From: DASUNP01 sp963728545 | Lineage (GTDB): Bacteria; Acidobacteriota; Blastocatellia; UBA7656 | Assembly: GCA_963728545.1 (NCBI GenBank) | Contig: CAVSKO010000003.1 | Span: 2,666,001 to 2,730,000 of the forward strand | Reading direction: 5' to 3' | Length of the DNA stretch: 64,000 nt | Part shown: in pieces, positions 27,707 through 37,053 of the stretch | How the letters are laid out: each line of letters starts with the position of its first letter | How positions within the stretch are numbered: position 1 is the stretch's first letter | Notes under the pieces: model-generated | The model's input: the letters and a program-made list of their open reading frames with translations, nothing else | What the model was told of the DNA's origin: nothing | Database searches by the model: none | Program-made: the position numbers and the translations under genes

Positions 27707-28956
27707 AAATATAGACCTTCTGGCTCACCTGATCGGCCTCGGCCATGCACACCGGCCATAACTCTTTCGAGCGAATCCTCAATTCTGTCAATCATAGTGT
27801 CGAGCCGGAAACCACTTTGAACAGCTCTCACGCCGTTCTGCCGGATTCTGTCGAAAAGCTGAGGGTCGTCAATAAGTCGCTTCACCTGCCTGGCGCAGGC
27901 CTCGGCGTCCTGCTTGGGGAAGGTCAACGCATTCACCCCATCGGCAAGTAACTCGGCGCTGCCGCCGGTAGTAGTGCCCACCACGGCCAGCCCTGATGAC
28001 ATCGCTTCAAGCAGAGTAATGCTGAACGGCTCATCCCAGACCGAAGGAAATATAAGGGTGCCGTGCTCTTTGTAGATATCCGGGAGCCGCTCGCGGGAGA
28101 TCAATCCGGTAAAGCGCACATTGCCCTCTAGGCCGAGCAAGCGAACAAGCCGCTCAATCTCTCCGTCATAATCCGGCCCCCCCACAACGGTCAGCGTGGC
28201 TTTATCGCAGCCGTATCTTTCCCGAATCAGCTTGAGCGTTTCGACCGCCGTTCGGACCCCTTTGTGCGTGGTTATCTGCCCGACATAAAGCAGCTTTGAA
28301 GGGTCGCGAGACGCCCCGTTCGTCGAGAAGCGAGCTACGTTGATCCCCCAGTGAATAACCTCTGAGCTTGCGGCAGGCTTACCGGCTTCGAGAGCCGCTT
28401 GCTTAAGGAAACGGCTGACGAACTGGGTGTTACTCAAGTCCAGAGAGTCTTCTGGACATAGGCCCGAGGCGCGCAATAACGAGCGGAACAGACGCCATAA
28501 AATCTTCCGATGAAGGCGGCGCGGGTTGCGGCGCGTCTTTAAAATCCAGAGATCATTCTCCCATCGCGACAGCCAGTGATCAGACACAAAGTAATAAACC
28601 GGCAGTCCCATCTGCTGGGCCATTAACAGGTTTGAAACCGAAATATGAGTTATGTTCCACGCGTAAATGACGTCTGGCCTGAATGAGCGGCAAGCGTACT
28701 TGAACGCCCATCTATTGGTAAGCTCTTTCCTGAGAAGTCTGAAAAAACCTGAGCGGTTCCCATTGTTTGCAAAATCTGTCTGAAGCCAGCGGTAAACCTC
28801 ATGCTTTCGGCTCGGCTTATTCACTTTATAAATTGATGTCAAAACCCTGACTTCATGCCCGCGCGCTCTCAGCCCTTCCACCACGTCGCGGCAGCCGAGT
28901 TCATAACCACCGACGTAATGGGGCGGGTAGAAATTTGTCAGGACCAGTATCCGCAT
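27703..28956 (-). CDS. GT4-family glycosyltransferase
   Basis: 417 residues from ATG 28956, chosen because it has a site (ggtaaggtggca) and starts the fold at once (RILVLTNFYPPHYVGGYELG). The frame is open 48 codons further but overlaps the preceding deacetylase. Motifs: acceptor-side PHYVGGYE loop, donor site KLLYVGQITTHKGVRTAVET and Ex7E in DEPFSITLLEAMSSGLAVVG. It lies 7 bases after the deacetylase and is coupled to the next gene by a 4-base overlap. A retaining sugar transferase acting in surface-polymer assembly; specificity unknown. Confidence 0.93.
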   Translation of the reverse strand: MRILVLTNFYPPHYVGGYELGCRDVVEGLRARGHEVRVLTSIYKVNKPSRKHEVYRWLQTDFANNGNRSGFFRLLRKELTNRWAFKYACRSFRPDVIYAWNITHISVSNLLMAQQMGLPVYYFVSDHWLSRWENDLWILKTRRNPRRLHRKILWRLFRSLLRASGLCPEDSLDLSNTQFVSRFLKQAALEAGKPAASSEVIHWGINVARFSTNGASRDPSKLLYVGQITTHKGVRTAVETLKLIRERYGCDKATLTVVGGPDYDGEIERLVRLLGLEGNVRFTGLISRERLPDIYKEHGTLIFPSVWDEPFSITLLEAMSSGLAVVGTTTGGSAELLADGVNALTFPKQDAEACARQVKRLIDDPQLFDRIRQNGVRAVQSGFRLDTMIDRIEDSLERVMAGVHGRGRSGEPEGLYL

Positions 28957-28963
28957 TGCCACC

Positions 28964-30014
28964 TTACCGAGTGTCGAACCACTGCCCGAGCAGTCCGTCA
29001 AGTACCTCTCCGTCAACGTCTGGCGCTTGAAAGCGGGGCAACTCGAACAGGTTCGAGCGCCGACTGACCAGCCCGTTCGCCGTAGAACAGGCGGAATCAA
29101 ATCCCGCCGCTTTTACGACCGCCACAGTCTCCGCCGTGTAGTCACATGGCCGCCCGTATGGATAAGCGAAACTCTTGATTCTGCGATTCAGTAATTCTTC
29201 CAGCCTTGACTTGCTTCGATTGATCTCGTCGCGCTGCGAGTCCAAATCGAGCGATGCAAGCTTTGGGTGCGTGACCGTATGACAGCCGATTTCGATAAGC
29301 CCGCCTTCGGCCAGCTCACGCAGTTCATCGCGCGAAAGCGCGCGATGCGTCGCGCGAGGCGACGTGTCGGCCCCTGCCCAGGGAGACCAGATCGTCCCGC
29401 ACTCTCTGCCGCTCATCCTCCGACAGAGGGTGCATCAGTTCCCAAAGCGAGCGATACAGTAGATGCCGAGAGCAGGGATCGTCTTTCTGCCAGGCCCGCC
29501 ACCGCTCATTCGTATGGAAAGCTGACTCGACGTAGCGAGCCGCTTCGCCTAAATCCCATCTGTAATCCTTTCTATTGATGGTGAGGTGAAGACTCGACGG
29601 CAGCGCGCCGGGTTGAAGAAACAATTTATCCAACTCGTCCCACCAGAACTCCCGGTCGGAGCCTGCGAAACCTGTCGTCACGAAGACCGTCGCAGGAGAA
29701 TCGTTTTTCTCCAGGAGAGGCCTGGCGTTAAGAAGGTTATCCGCGTATCCGTCATCAAAAGTAATCACGACAGCGCGGCGAGGAAGCTTGTTGGCTGCGA
29801 CCGCAGCCACCAGCTCTTCTACCGACAGCACTCTCGCGCGTTTTTTAATTACTTCCAGATGTTCGGCGAAGTGTGCGGGCTTAACGGCCAGGGACCAGGG
29901 GTCAGAGTTCGATTCGGCCACTCGGTGATAAAGCAGTATTAACGCCCCGTTTGATAATCGCTTTCTCGCTCCGGCGGCAAGACGGCGCAGACGCCCCAGC
30001 AGTGAGGGATTCAT
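28964..30014 (-). pseudogene. Polysaccharide deacetylase (NodB homology), single frameshift
   Basis: About 350 residues if intact. The first half (30014 to about 29385) carries the metal-binding pair (VVITFDDGYADN). The second half carries the zinc His pair (EIGCHTVTHPKLASL) and the conserved KSFAYPYGRPCDYT. The two halves are in different frames. Removing one base from the ggg run at 29381-29383 (CCC in the gene) rejoins them as DDLVSWAGADTSPRATHRAL, the normal family reading. The enzyme would remove N-acetyl groups from a polysaccharide. There is no signal peptide, which is common for deacetylases in these operons. The 4-base overlap with the upstream fusion gene argues that the gene is maintained, so a sequencing error is quite possible. 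Confidence 0.85.
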
Positions 30015-31639
30015 TCGGCCTCCTTTACTGCCCGGACGGCGATTGTTACTTCATAATCGGGGTCGCTAAAATCGAGTTCCTCTTTGCGCAGTTCCTCAAG
30101 CGCAATGCCGTAGAGAAAGGCCGTTGCCGCAAGCACGTTTCCGTGTGTCTCGACGCTGAGCGCGCGCTCTGAAAATGCTTCGCCGAACAACCGCCGCGCC
30201 GCCAGCGCCGTGAATGCCCAGTACCAGGATTTGCCCCATTCGTGACGGTCTATCTGACTGATGCCAGGGAAAGTGGCAAGCAGGACTCCGCCCGGCTTTA
30301 GAATTCTGTGGAGCGTATTGATTGCGGTGCGCGCGTCATAGATAAGGTGAAGCGTCTGCGTAAGGATTATGCAGTCGAAACTTTCGGAGGGTATATGATC
30401 CGCCTCTGTCAGGTCGGCTATTATCGTGGCCTGCGGGCTCCCCTCCTCAACATGCAGCACATCGATTTTATCGACGCGTTCACCGCCGTATCTGCGCGTG
30501 TAAGAATCGTCGCCCACTTCCAGGACTCGGCCCCGAATATCGTCGCAGTTGCGGGCGAGAAAACCTTCGATGTAGTAGCGGTTGACGGGCGTGCCCCGGT
30601 CATACCCGAATACGCGGCTGAAAGGCGCGAGCCGCCTCAAATCGCCGAACTTGATTGCCCCCGGCTGAGGCAAGAAGTCGCGACCGCGCCTCCGAGCTTT
30701 GATCAACCCGTATATGGGGGTAGGGACCAGGCGTCTGGCGATTGATTTCACTCTCTCTTTTGTCATCTTCGCACGGTATCGAATGTGATCCGGGGTCCGA
30801 GATAGCTTTGGGAACCGGCACGCCCATCGCGCACGCTTGAGGCTTTGCCATACGCCCTTATCTTTTATCGCATTCTCATTCAAGTAGGATTCGAGCCAGT
30901 TCAACAAAAGCAGTCGCTCAGAGTGCTGGCGACCACGGCTTTCGGCCAGCTCGCAGCATGAATCCGGGTGCTTGCGGTATTTATACCAGCACCCGCCACT
31001 GATGAAGATCGGGACTTTGAGGCACACTTTGGCGTAAAAAGCCTGATCCTCATACAAACCGCGAAAGCTCTCCTCGTACCCGCCTACGGTTTCGATCGCG
31101 TCGCGCCGCACGAGACTGCCTGTGCTTGTGACGACCTGATTTCGCATAAGGGCGGGAAATAGCGCGGGAGGGTTTACGAGCCTGTCATGCGGCACGCCCA
31201 GTTCCGGGATGAAGTCTCTCGACAGGTCCTCTTTTCTGCCGCTCCAGCTATACCAGTACCGCGTCCTCCCGCAGACCATCGCCGCCGCAGGCTGTAATCT
31301 CAATATCTCAACCTGCCGCTCAAGCTTTTCCGCCAGCCAAACGTCGTCAGCGTCTAAGAAAGCTATCAGCTCTCCCCTGGCGCTGTTTATGCCCAGGTTG
31401 CGCGAAGCGCTCATGCCGAGATTTGCGCCGCCCATGTGACTGAGGTATCGCATCTTCTCGGCATATCTGTCGGCGTACTGCCGCGCTACTTTGCCGCTTG
31501 AATCAATAGACCCGTCATCTATTAAGAGCAACTCCCAGTTGGCGTAGCTCTGCGCCAGCACGCTCTCTATCGCCTCTTGAATAAATCTCTCCGCATTCAA
31601 GAAGATCATTATTATTGAAACCAGCGGCTCTCGATTCAT
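30011..31639 (-). CDS. GT2 glycosyltransferase fused to SAM methyltransferase
   Basis: 542 residues from ATG 31639, which overlaps the upstream stop by 4 bases (ATGA). A further-upstream start would overlap that gene by over 100 bases. Residues 1-220 are a GT-A glycosyltransferase family 2 domain (PLVSIIMIFLNAERFIQEAI; DDGS; nucleotide-binding FLDADDVWL). Residues 360-540 are a class I methyltransferase (GRVLEVGDDSYTRRYGG; FDCIILTQTLHLIYD; RILKPGGVLLATFPG). The joint enzyme probably adds a sugar and methylates it, or methylates a chain end, which often stops elongation in ABC-exported O-antigens. That role is inferred from the Wzm/Wzt genes in the same operon. Confidence 0.9.
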   Translation of the reverse strand: MNREPLVSIIMIFLNAERFIQEAIESVLAQSYANWELLLIDDGSIDSSGKVARQYADRYAEKMRYLSHMGGANLGMSASRNLGINSARGELIAFLDADDVWLAEKLERQVEILRLQPAAAMVCGRTRYWYSWSGRKEDLSRDFIPELGVPHDRLVNPPALFPALMRNQVVTSTGSLVRRDAIETVGGYEESFRGLYEDQAFYAKVCLKVPIFISGGCWYKYRKHPDSCCELAESRGRQHSERLLLLNWLESYLNENAIKDKGVWQSLKRARWACRFPKLSRTPDHIRYRAKMTKERVKSIARRLVPTPIYGLIKARRRGRDFLPQPGAIKFGDLRRLAPFSRVFGYDRGTPVNRYYIEGFLARNCDDIRGRVLEVGDDSYTRRYGGERVDKIDVLHVEEGSPQATIIADLTEADHIPSESFDCIILTQTLHLIYDARTAINTLHRILKPGGVLLATFPGISQIDRHEWGKSWYWAFTALAARRLFGEAFSERALSVETHGNVLAATAFLYGIALEELRKEELDFSDPDYEVTIAVRAVKEAE

Positions 31640-32565
31640 TTCTGATAATCGCTCCCGAATGATTGTTTGCTCGTAGAGCGAAAAAGCTTTCGCCGGATCA
31701 GCCGCGCCAGCCCTTCCGGGTAGTACCTGAGCAGCGTGAGCGTGCCCGGCAGAGCTTGCCTCCACTCGCGAGCGCGCAATTGCGCGCCGACCGCCCTGAT
31801 GAGCTTTTCGCCATAATCTTTCTGCGCAGCCCTGGTCCCACTCTCCAGAGCCTCTTTCTGTAAGCTGTTCAGCTTCCCATGCCTCCTGTGTGATCGCCTG
31901 ACGGCCATCGAGGTTTTAAGCATGTCAGCAAAGTTGCGCGTCATGTTCGAGCCATGCTTGCGGTATTCGAGCACCACCTCTCCGTGGCAAAAGATTGGAA
32001 AATTCTTGGCGATGCGCAGGTTGAGGTCATAGTCAGCCGAAGCATTTACACCTGGATCGAAAAGGCCAATACCATCAAAGACGCTGCGACGGTACATCAC
32101 TGCGCCGGGAGACCAGATGTGATTGTGGCGAAGCAGCTCAAGGTAATGATCCCGTTCTATGTTTACGCCCGGAGGGTATAAAATCAGTGAGCCATTTGCA
32201 TCGATGAGCTTGACGTTCCCATAAACGAAAGCGCAATCGGGACGAGAGTCTAGCGTGTCTGCTCCTACTCTCAACGCACCCGCCGCTAGCCTGTCGTCCG
32301 CATCCAAAAATACTACGTACTCTCCTCTGCTCCCCTCCAGCCCTCGGTTCCGCGCTGCCGCTAGCCCTCGGTTTGCCTGCCTCTCGCATACTACGCGCGG
32401 GTATCTCCCGGCCACCTCTGCCGTTTCATCTGTGGACCCGTCGTCTACTACTATCACCTCCAGTCTGGCGTAGTTTTGATCGAGCGCGCTTCTGATAGCC
32501 TCGCCCAGAAAATCGGCCTGGTTGTAGCAAGGTATTACTACAGTTACTAGGCGCAATTCCGACAT
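31636..32565 (-). CDS. GT2 glycosyltransferase
   Basis: 309 residues, GT-A fold: LVTVVIPCYNQADFLGEAI at the start, VVDDGSTDETA and the divalent-metal DxD site VFLDADDRLAAGA. The C-terminal half (FDPGVNASADYDLNLRIAKN; EYRKHGSNMTRN) holds the acceptor determinants. The part encoded by 32243-32535 is nearly identical in DNA to the gene at 37054-38001, whereas the C-terminal halves clearly differ. The gene is 2 bases from its upstream neighbour. Inverting sugar transfer from a nucleotide donor is the family activity. Confidence 0.93.
   Translation of the reverse strand: MSELRLVTVVIPCYNQADFLGEAIRSALDQNYARLEVIVVDDGSTDETAEVAGRYPRVVCERQANRGLAAARNRGLEGSRGEYVVFLDADDRLAAGALRVGADTLDSRPDCAFVYGNVKLIDANGSLILYPPGVNIERDHYLELLRHNHIWSPGAVMYRRSVFDGIGLFDPGVNASADYDLNLRIAKNFPIFCHGEVVLEYRKHGSNMTRNFADMLKTSMAVRRSHRRHGKLNSLQKEALESGTRAAQKDYGEKLIRAVGAQLRAREWRQALPGTLTLLRYYPEGLARLIRRKLFRSTSKQSFGSDYQK
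32243..32535. repeat. GT2 5'-end repeat A, copy 1
   Basis: 293 bases that match 37673-37965 with only two differences found by eye (gctgccgct vs gctcccgct; cagtctgg vs cagcctgg). The match starts abruptly at cgagagtc and ends at ggtat, both inside coding sequence. Confidence 0.88.
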
Positions 32566-32567
32566 AA

Positions 32568-33554
32568 CTACTTAGCCCTTCCCTGGCGTAAAAGGTAATG
32601 GCGACTGGTGCGCAACCATTGATGAAGCGTAGCGGGCAGTATCACGCGCGCCGCAGATCTCAGATGTTCTTTAACGATTGACACGCGGTAACGCGCGGCG
32701 TTCGGCAGACGAGACAGCCTCGGATACCTACATCTCCTTTTCGCGCCCCTGAGCGCGCGCCATACGCCGGCAGTTTTGACATGCTGCCGGCTGAGAAACT
32801 TTTCAAGCCAGTTCAGATAAGCCAGTCGCGCAGTGCGCAGCTCGCCTCTTTTCTTCACCACCGACACTGAAGAATCGGGATGTCTCCTGTACTTGAACCA
32901 GCACTGCCCGCTCGCGACAACCGGCGCTTTCAGGCAGAGTTTTGCGTAAAAGACTTGATCGGTGAAGATGCGCCGGAATGATTCCTCGAACCCGCCTACG
33001 GCTTTGATCGCATCGCGCCGCACCAGTATGTCTGAAGGACACGGGATCGGGGCCACCTCTTTTAAGAAACGTATCAAAAGCGCGGGCGGGTTTATGGGCA
33101 CATCAAGTTCGACGTTCGGGTCTATCGTCAAATCGCGACCGGCATCATTCCCATCGGTCCAACTGTACCAGTACCAGGTAACTCCATAAACCATCGCCGC
33201 CTCAGGCCACGAATCCAAAATCGCGACCTGCCGCTCAAGCTTTTCCGGCATCCACACATCATCCGCGTCAAGAAAAGCTATGTATTCTCCTCTGGCACAT
33301 TCGACGCCGAGATTACGTGACGCGCTCATCCCCCGGTTCTCTCTGCCGGGATGATGTAGGTAGCGCACCTTCCCGGCATGTTCCTCCACATAGCTCAAAG
33401 CAATGTCCGTACTGCCGTCAGTCGAACCGTCATCAACAAGCAAGAGTTCCCACGCCTGGTAGCTTTGAGCTAAGACACTATCGAGCGCTTCTCTAAAGAA
33501 CTCTTTAGAGTTCAGGAAGTGTGTGATTACGGAGACCCTGGGATTGCCTGTCAT
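32568..33554 (-). CDS. GT2 glycosyltransferase
   Basis: 328 residues. GT-A domain with RVSVITHFLNSKEFFREAL, LLVDDGSTDGSTD and the metal site FLDADDVWMPEKLERQ. It is closely related to the GT2 part of the fusion protein at 30011 (shared MSASRNLG, VYGVTWYWYSW-like and WFKYRRHPDS motifs), so the two probably arose by duplication and use related donors. Spaced 1-2 bases from both neighbours, hence co-transcribed. No membrane helix, so a cytoplasmic, membrane-associated role in repeat-unit or chain synthesis is expected. Confidence 0.92.
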   Translation of the reverse strand: MTGNPRVSVITHFLNSKEFFREALDSVLAQSYQAWELLLVDDGSTDGSTDIALSYVEEHAGKVRYLHHPGRENRGMSASRNLGVECARGEYIAFLDADDVWMPEKLERQVAILDSWPEAAMVYGVTWYWYSWTDGNDAGRDLTIDPNVELDVPINPPALLIRFLKEVAPIPCPSDILVRRDAIKAVGGFEESFRRIFTDQVFYAKLCLKAPVVASGQCWFKYRRHPDSSVSVVKKRGELRTARLAYLNWLEKFLSRQHVKTAGVWRALRGAKRRCRYPRLSRLPNAARYRVSIVKEHLRSAARVILPATLHQWLRTSRHYLLRQGRAK

Positions 33555-33555
33555 T

Positions 33556-34941
33556 TTAATCCTTGGAGCAAAGCAGAAATGCGCGCGACCCGCTGTAGAG
33601 CTTTATCACTTCCACGCCGGAAAAATACTTGCCAATCGCATTAATTAAATTCTCCAGCGTGTACCACTGAAAACCATGGGTCAACTTTCTGCCGCCTGCC
33701 AGGTGTTCGGGCGGAACAAATTCGACAACGGCCCATCGCTTCGAGAATGATGAAATGCCCTCTGCTATCAGGTCGAAACTCAGGTACTTGTCGAACACAA
33801 GATGTTCGATGATTGAAAAAGCCAGGACCATATCGCACCTGAAGCGCTCGGTCGCGGCGACTGTGTAATGGCTCGAATAACCGATTGACGGAGTAGGCTT
33901 GATGAAATCCATGACCAGAGGAAGTATGGTCAACGCTTCGCTTTGTGCGCAGTGGTAAAGCTCGGCAACGACTTTCTGGTCTGTGCCGAAATATACGACA
34001 TCGCTCCCCAGACGCGCGGCCTGTATTGAGTGCCGCCCTCCGGGGCCATTAATGTCGAGCACCGATCCGGGTCGCAAACGCTTGAGAATCCTCTGTAAGA
34101 CTTGCTGCGCAGCAGATGTCTGCGACAAATCTTTCAGGCTTTGCGACGCCAGATCGTTCGAGCCAGGAGTCTTTATTCGCTCTACATCTCGTTTGAGCCG
34201 CTCGAAGAAAAGTAATTGTGAGCCTGGCCCGTCATTTTTTTTGAACAGCCGCACGGGTTTCAATACGCGGTCGATCACTTTTCGGAAGGCGAACGGCGAT
34301 AGAGCGAAGCGGCGCGGCAACATAGAAAGGTCAGACCTCAAGACCCCTTCATATTCAGCGATCAAAGACCTCGCGACACGCTCGCGCCCGTGACACATCA
34401 AAATCAGCGGGTAATAACAGAAACGACAGAACTCGTCGTATGCCGGCCAGGTCGAGTTCGCTCCTAGCGGCACGATGGATGTCAAATCCACAAATACCGG
34501 CTTACAGCCATCAAACAGAATGTTCCACGGGTGCGCGTCCTTCAAAGAGAGGTTCTGTCGGCTAAGCTCTATCGCCAGATCGAGAAGGCAGGCAGAGGCG
34601 TCTTTCAGCATCCCGGCGCACCATTCGTTCGGGTACGAAGGGAACGGAACGTTTTTGTGACGCACGATCAGCTCGTAGCCGTCGATCTTAAAAGCGGTCG
34701 GCTCTGTCTCGATCAGCAGCCCCCGATCAACCAGGCTTTGAATTACGCCATCCCGAAACAGTCCTGAAAAGAAAGCCGCCTGCTCTTTGCGTATCCCTCT
34801 GTAAAGCTCGCCATTCCACCGAAAGAGTCTCCCGTGAGAATCTGCAAACGAGTGCGGATGAAAATCGACATCCTCGGATGGGATTGTTCGGGACAGCGAG
34901 TCTATTATCTTCGGGCTGACCATACTTGCCATTGTATTCAT
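33556..34941 (-). CDS. Kinase-like/SAM methyltransferase bifunctional protein
   Basis: 461 residues from ATG 34941; the frame is open 77 codons further but overlaps the upstream gene. Residues about 80-270 carry an aminoglycoside-phosphotransferase-like fold hint: LSLKDAHPWNILF then KPVFVDLTSIVPLG, reminiscent of the HxDxxxxN and IDxD loops with His/Asp shifted. Residues 300-460 are a class I methyltransferase (GSVLDINGPGGRHSIQAARL; AFSIIEHLVFDKYLSF). Similar proteins accompany nodulation-factor and capsule genes. It may phosphorylate and/or methylate the polymer's end; polymer-end capping by kinase-methyltransferase proteins is known for WbdD. Whether the kinase-like half is active is uncertain. 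Confidence 0.75.
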   Translation of the reverse strand: MNTMASMVSPKIIDSLSRTIPSEDVDFHPHSFADSHGRLFRWNGELYRGIRKEQAAFFSGLFRDGVIQSLVDRGLLIETEPTAFKIDGYELIVRHKNVPFPSYPNEWCAGMLKDASACLLDLAIELSRQNLSLKDAHPWNILFDGCKPVFVDLTSIVPLGANSTWPAYDEFCRFCYYPLILMCHGRERVARSLIAEYEGVLRSDLSMLPRRFALSPFAFRKVIDRVLKPVRLFKKNDGPGSQLLFFERLKRDVERIKTPGSNDLASQSLKDLSQTSAAQQVLQRILKRLRPGSVLDINGPGGRHSIQAARLGSDVVYFGTDQKVVAELYHCAQSEALTILPLVMDFIKPTPSIGYSSHYTVAATERFRCDMVLAFSIIEHLVFDKYLSFDLIAEGISSFSKRWAVVEFVPPEHLAGGRKLTHGFQWYTLENLINAIGKYFSGVEVIKLYSGSRAFLLCSKD

Positions 34942-34967
34942 CGACTGAAATAAGTTCGCGCGCCTCG

Positions 34968-36008
34968 TCAACCGATCTGCTCCGGCGCTTTGTGATAGCT
35001 CTGTCTCGACAATAGCGAATACACGAACTCTGCCACCTCGCGCACAGTTCCGTGTTGACGAGTTGATAGGTAATCTCTCTTGCGCGTCTGGAAGAATCCC
35101 GCGAAGAAGCGCAACCGAGTTTCGTAAAAGAAAGCGCGGTCGGGCCTGCCCAACACCGAATACTTGACCCAATTGGCCGCGTCTATTACCGACTGACGGT
35201 AGAGGTGAGCCGGGACACCGAACAACGTCCTTTTCGATGAGCGCTCAAAATCGGGCGAGCGCATGAGCGCGTAGAAGCGACCATGCCCTCGATGCCATCT
35301 TCGGTGATACTTTTTGGTTGTTCGAGCGACCGGGACTTCGGCAGTCACGACGAGTGCCGGCAGATAAAGACTCTGGCCCCCCGCGCGCCAGTAGCGAATC
35401 AACAACTCCAGGTCTTCCATTGAGCCTATCCCGTCCTTCACTCGCTGCAACTCCGGAGCGAACAACCCCGTACGAGAAAAAACCTCACGGCGAAAAGATA
35501 GATTGGCGCTGACCAGGCAGAGCGGGTTTTCCGCATTCACATAAAACGGCTCGTCGCCATAGTCCTGCAAAGCAAGCGGCGACCAGTGCTCGCGAGTAAG
35601 CCATGCGGGCGGCTCGCCCTTCCACTCGGGCAGCACTTTGCCTCCGAGACAATCTATGCCTGAGTGAGTATCAAACTCGCGCTTGATAACTGCTACCCAG
35701 TCCCGCGCCACTAATACATCGTCGTCAGCAAACGCGATGATAGGCGCGCGCGCGCGTTGAAGCCCCGAGTTGCGCGCGTACGAGACGCCCTGTTTAGGCT
35801 CGAAGACGTAATGAAGGTTCGAGTGGCCTCTTTCTATGAACGATTCTACGACCTCCCTCGTCCGGTCCGTCGAGTTGTTGTCTACGACTATCACCTCGTA
35901 GCTCACGCCCTTGCCCTGCTGCCCGAGCAAGCGGTCCAAGGCCACGCCGAGCATCTCGCACCGATTGTAGGTGCTGATTACTGCTGAAACATCCGGTCGT
36001 TCGGTCAT
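34968..36008 (-). CDS. GT2 glycosyltransferase
   Basis: 346 residues from ATG 36008; the frame is open 22 codons further but into the upstream gene. GT-A motifs: VSAVISTYNRCEMLGVALDR, VIVVDNNSTDRTREVV and metal site IAFADDDVLV. The C-terminal segment (TAEVPVARTTKKYHRRWHRG) matches a GT2 subfamily found in capsule operons. The 5' end (35777-35981) is nearly identical to that of the neighbouring gene at 36019, from which it diverges sharply downstream. It is 10 bases after that gene. Donor unknown. Confidence 0.92.
   Translation of the reverse strand: MTERPDVSAVISTYNRCEMLGVALDRLLGQQGKGVSYEVIVVDNNSTDRTREVVESFIERGHSNLHYVFEPKQGVSYARNSGLQRARAPIIAFADDDVLVARDWVAVIKREFDTHSGIDCLGGKVLPEWKGEPPAWLTREHWSPLALQDYGDEPFYVNAENPLCLVSANLSFRREVFSRTGLFAPELQRVKDGIGSMEDLELLIRYWRAGGQSLYLPALVVTAEVPVARTTKKYHRRWHRGHGRFYALMRSPDFERSSKRTLFGVPAHLYRQSVIDAANWVKYSVLGRPDRAFFYETRLRFFAGFFQTRKRDYLSTRQHGTVREVAEFVYSLLSRQSYHKAPEQIG
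35777..35981. repeat. GT2 5'-end repeat B, copy 1
   Basis: 205 bases that match 36816-37020 with about five differences by eye. The match begins at cgtacgag and ends at gctgattac, inside the first third of both glycosyltransferase genes. Confidence 0.88.
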
Positions 36009-36018
36009 CGCTCGTCCT

Positions 36019-37047
36019 CTAGTTCCGATAGAGCTTCTTTCGCAACAGGGCCTTCGTGAAAGCCCCGATTTCATGAAGGCTGGAATGCTTCCGCTCGGCG
36101 GCGTCCTTTTCGAAGCGTTTGCTGATGTAGCCGATCAGATACCATATGTGATTTTTGTGCTGCTGCGATTTTCCGTTTTGCAATCGCGCGGCCGCCGCAA
36201 TCCAGCAGAAGCTTTCTGTAAGAAGCTTGCGGTAAACAAACCCCGGCACGCCGAATAGTGTTGCAAGGTCTGGCAGCTCTCCGACGAACCGGCCATCTCG
36301 GCTGACGCTCTCGTTAAGCCGCATGAGCGAATTGAACTTGCCAGTCTTAAGATTCCACTTGCGGTGATAATCTTTTTTTAGCCTTTCAGGCTGCACTTCC
36401 GCCGTGACAACTATGTTGGGAATGTATATGCCCTGCCGGTCCGTTCGCCACAACCGTACAAGCAGTTCGTGGTCTTCCCTTCCCGAAAACTCAGGCGAGA
36501 AGAGGCCGATGCTGTCGAACGCCCGACGTCGGAAAGAGATGTTTGCAGTGGGCAGGCATACGGGAATGTCTATATTCACGTAGAATGGTTTGTCTCCAAA
36601 ATCTAAAAGCGCGAGCGGCCACCAGTGCTCGCGAGTCAGCCACTCAGGCGGCTTGCTCTTCCACTCAGGCAGTATAGGTCCGCCGACAAAATTGACTTCG
36701 GGGTGTTCGTTGAAAGCGCGATTTATGTTGCCAACCCAGTCCTGGCTGACGCGCACATCGTCGTCAGTAAAGGCAATTATTTCGGCACTCGAATAAGCTA
36801 TGCCTGTGTTCCTCCCGTACGAGACGCCCTGCTTAGGCTCGAAGACGTAATGAAGGTTCGAGTGGCCTCTTTCTATGAATGACTCTACGACCTCTCTCGT
36901 CCGGTCCGTCGAGTTGTTGTCTACGACTATCACCTCGTAGCTCACGCCCTTGCCCTGCTGCCCGAGCAAGCGGTCTAAGGCCACGCCGAGCATCTCGCAC
37001 CGATTGTAGGTGCTGATTACCACCGAAATGTCATATTGTTCAGCCAT
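36019..37047 (-). CDS. GT2 glycosyltransferase
   Basis: 342 residues. GT-A fold: ISVVISTYNRCEMLGVALDR, VIVVDNNSTDRTREVV and metal site IAFTDDDVRVSQDW; later VTAEVQPERLKKDYHRKWNL. It is the tandem partner of the gene at 34968: the N-terminal 85 residues are almost the same, whereas the C-terminal two thirds are only moderately alike. The first ATG lies 6 bases after the upstream gene's stop. It probably adds a different sugar or linkage from its partner. Confidence 0.92.
   Translation of the reverse strand: MAEQYDISVVISTYNRCEMLGVALDRLLGQQGKGVSYEVIVVDNNSTDRTREVVESFIERGHSNLHYVFEPKQGVSYGRNTGIAYSSAEIIAFTDDDVRVSQDWVGNINRAFNEHPEVNFVGGPILPEWKSKPPEWLTREHWWPLALLDFGDKPFYVNIDIPVCLPTANISFRRRAFDSIGLFSPEFSGREDHELLVRLWRTDRQGIYIPNIVVTAEVQPERLKKDYHRKWNLKTGKFNSLMRLNESVSRDGRFVGELPDLATLFGVPGFVYRKLLTESFCWIAAAARLQNGKSQQHKNHIWYLIGYISKRFEKDAAERKHSSLHEIGAFTKALLRKKLYRN
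36816..37020. repeat. GT2 5'-end repeat B, copy 2
   Basis: Direct repeat of 35777-35981 (about 97 percent by eye), 1.04 kb away. See that entry. Confidence 0.88.
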
Positions 37048-37053
37048 TCAACC

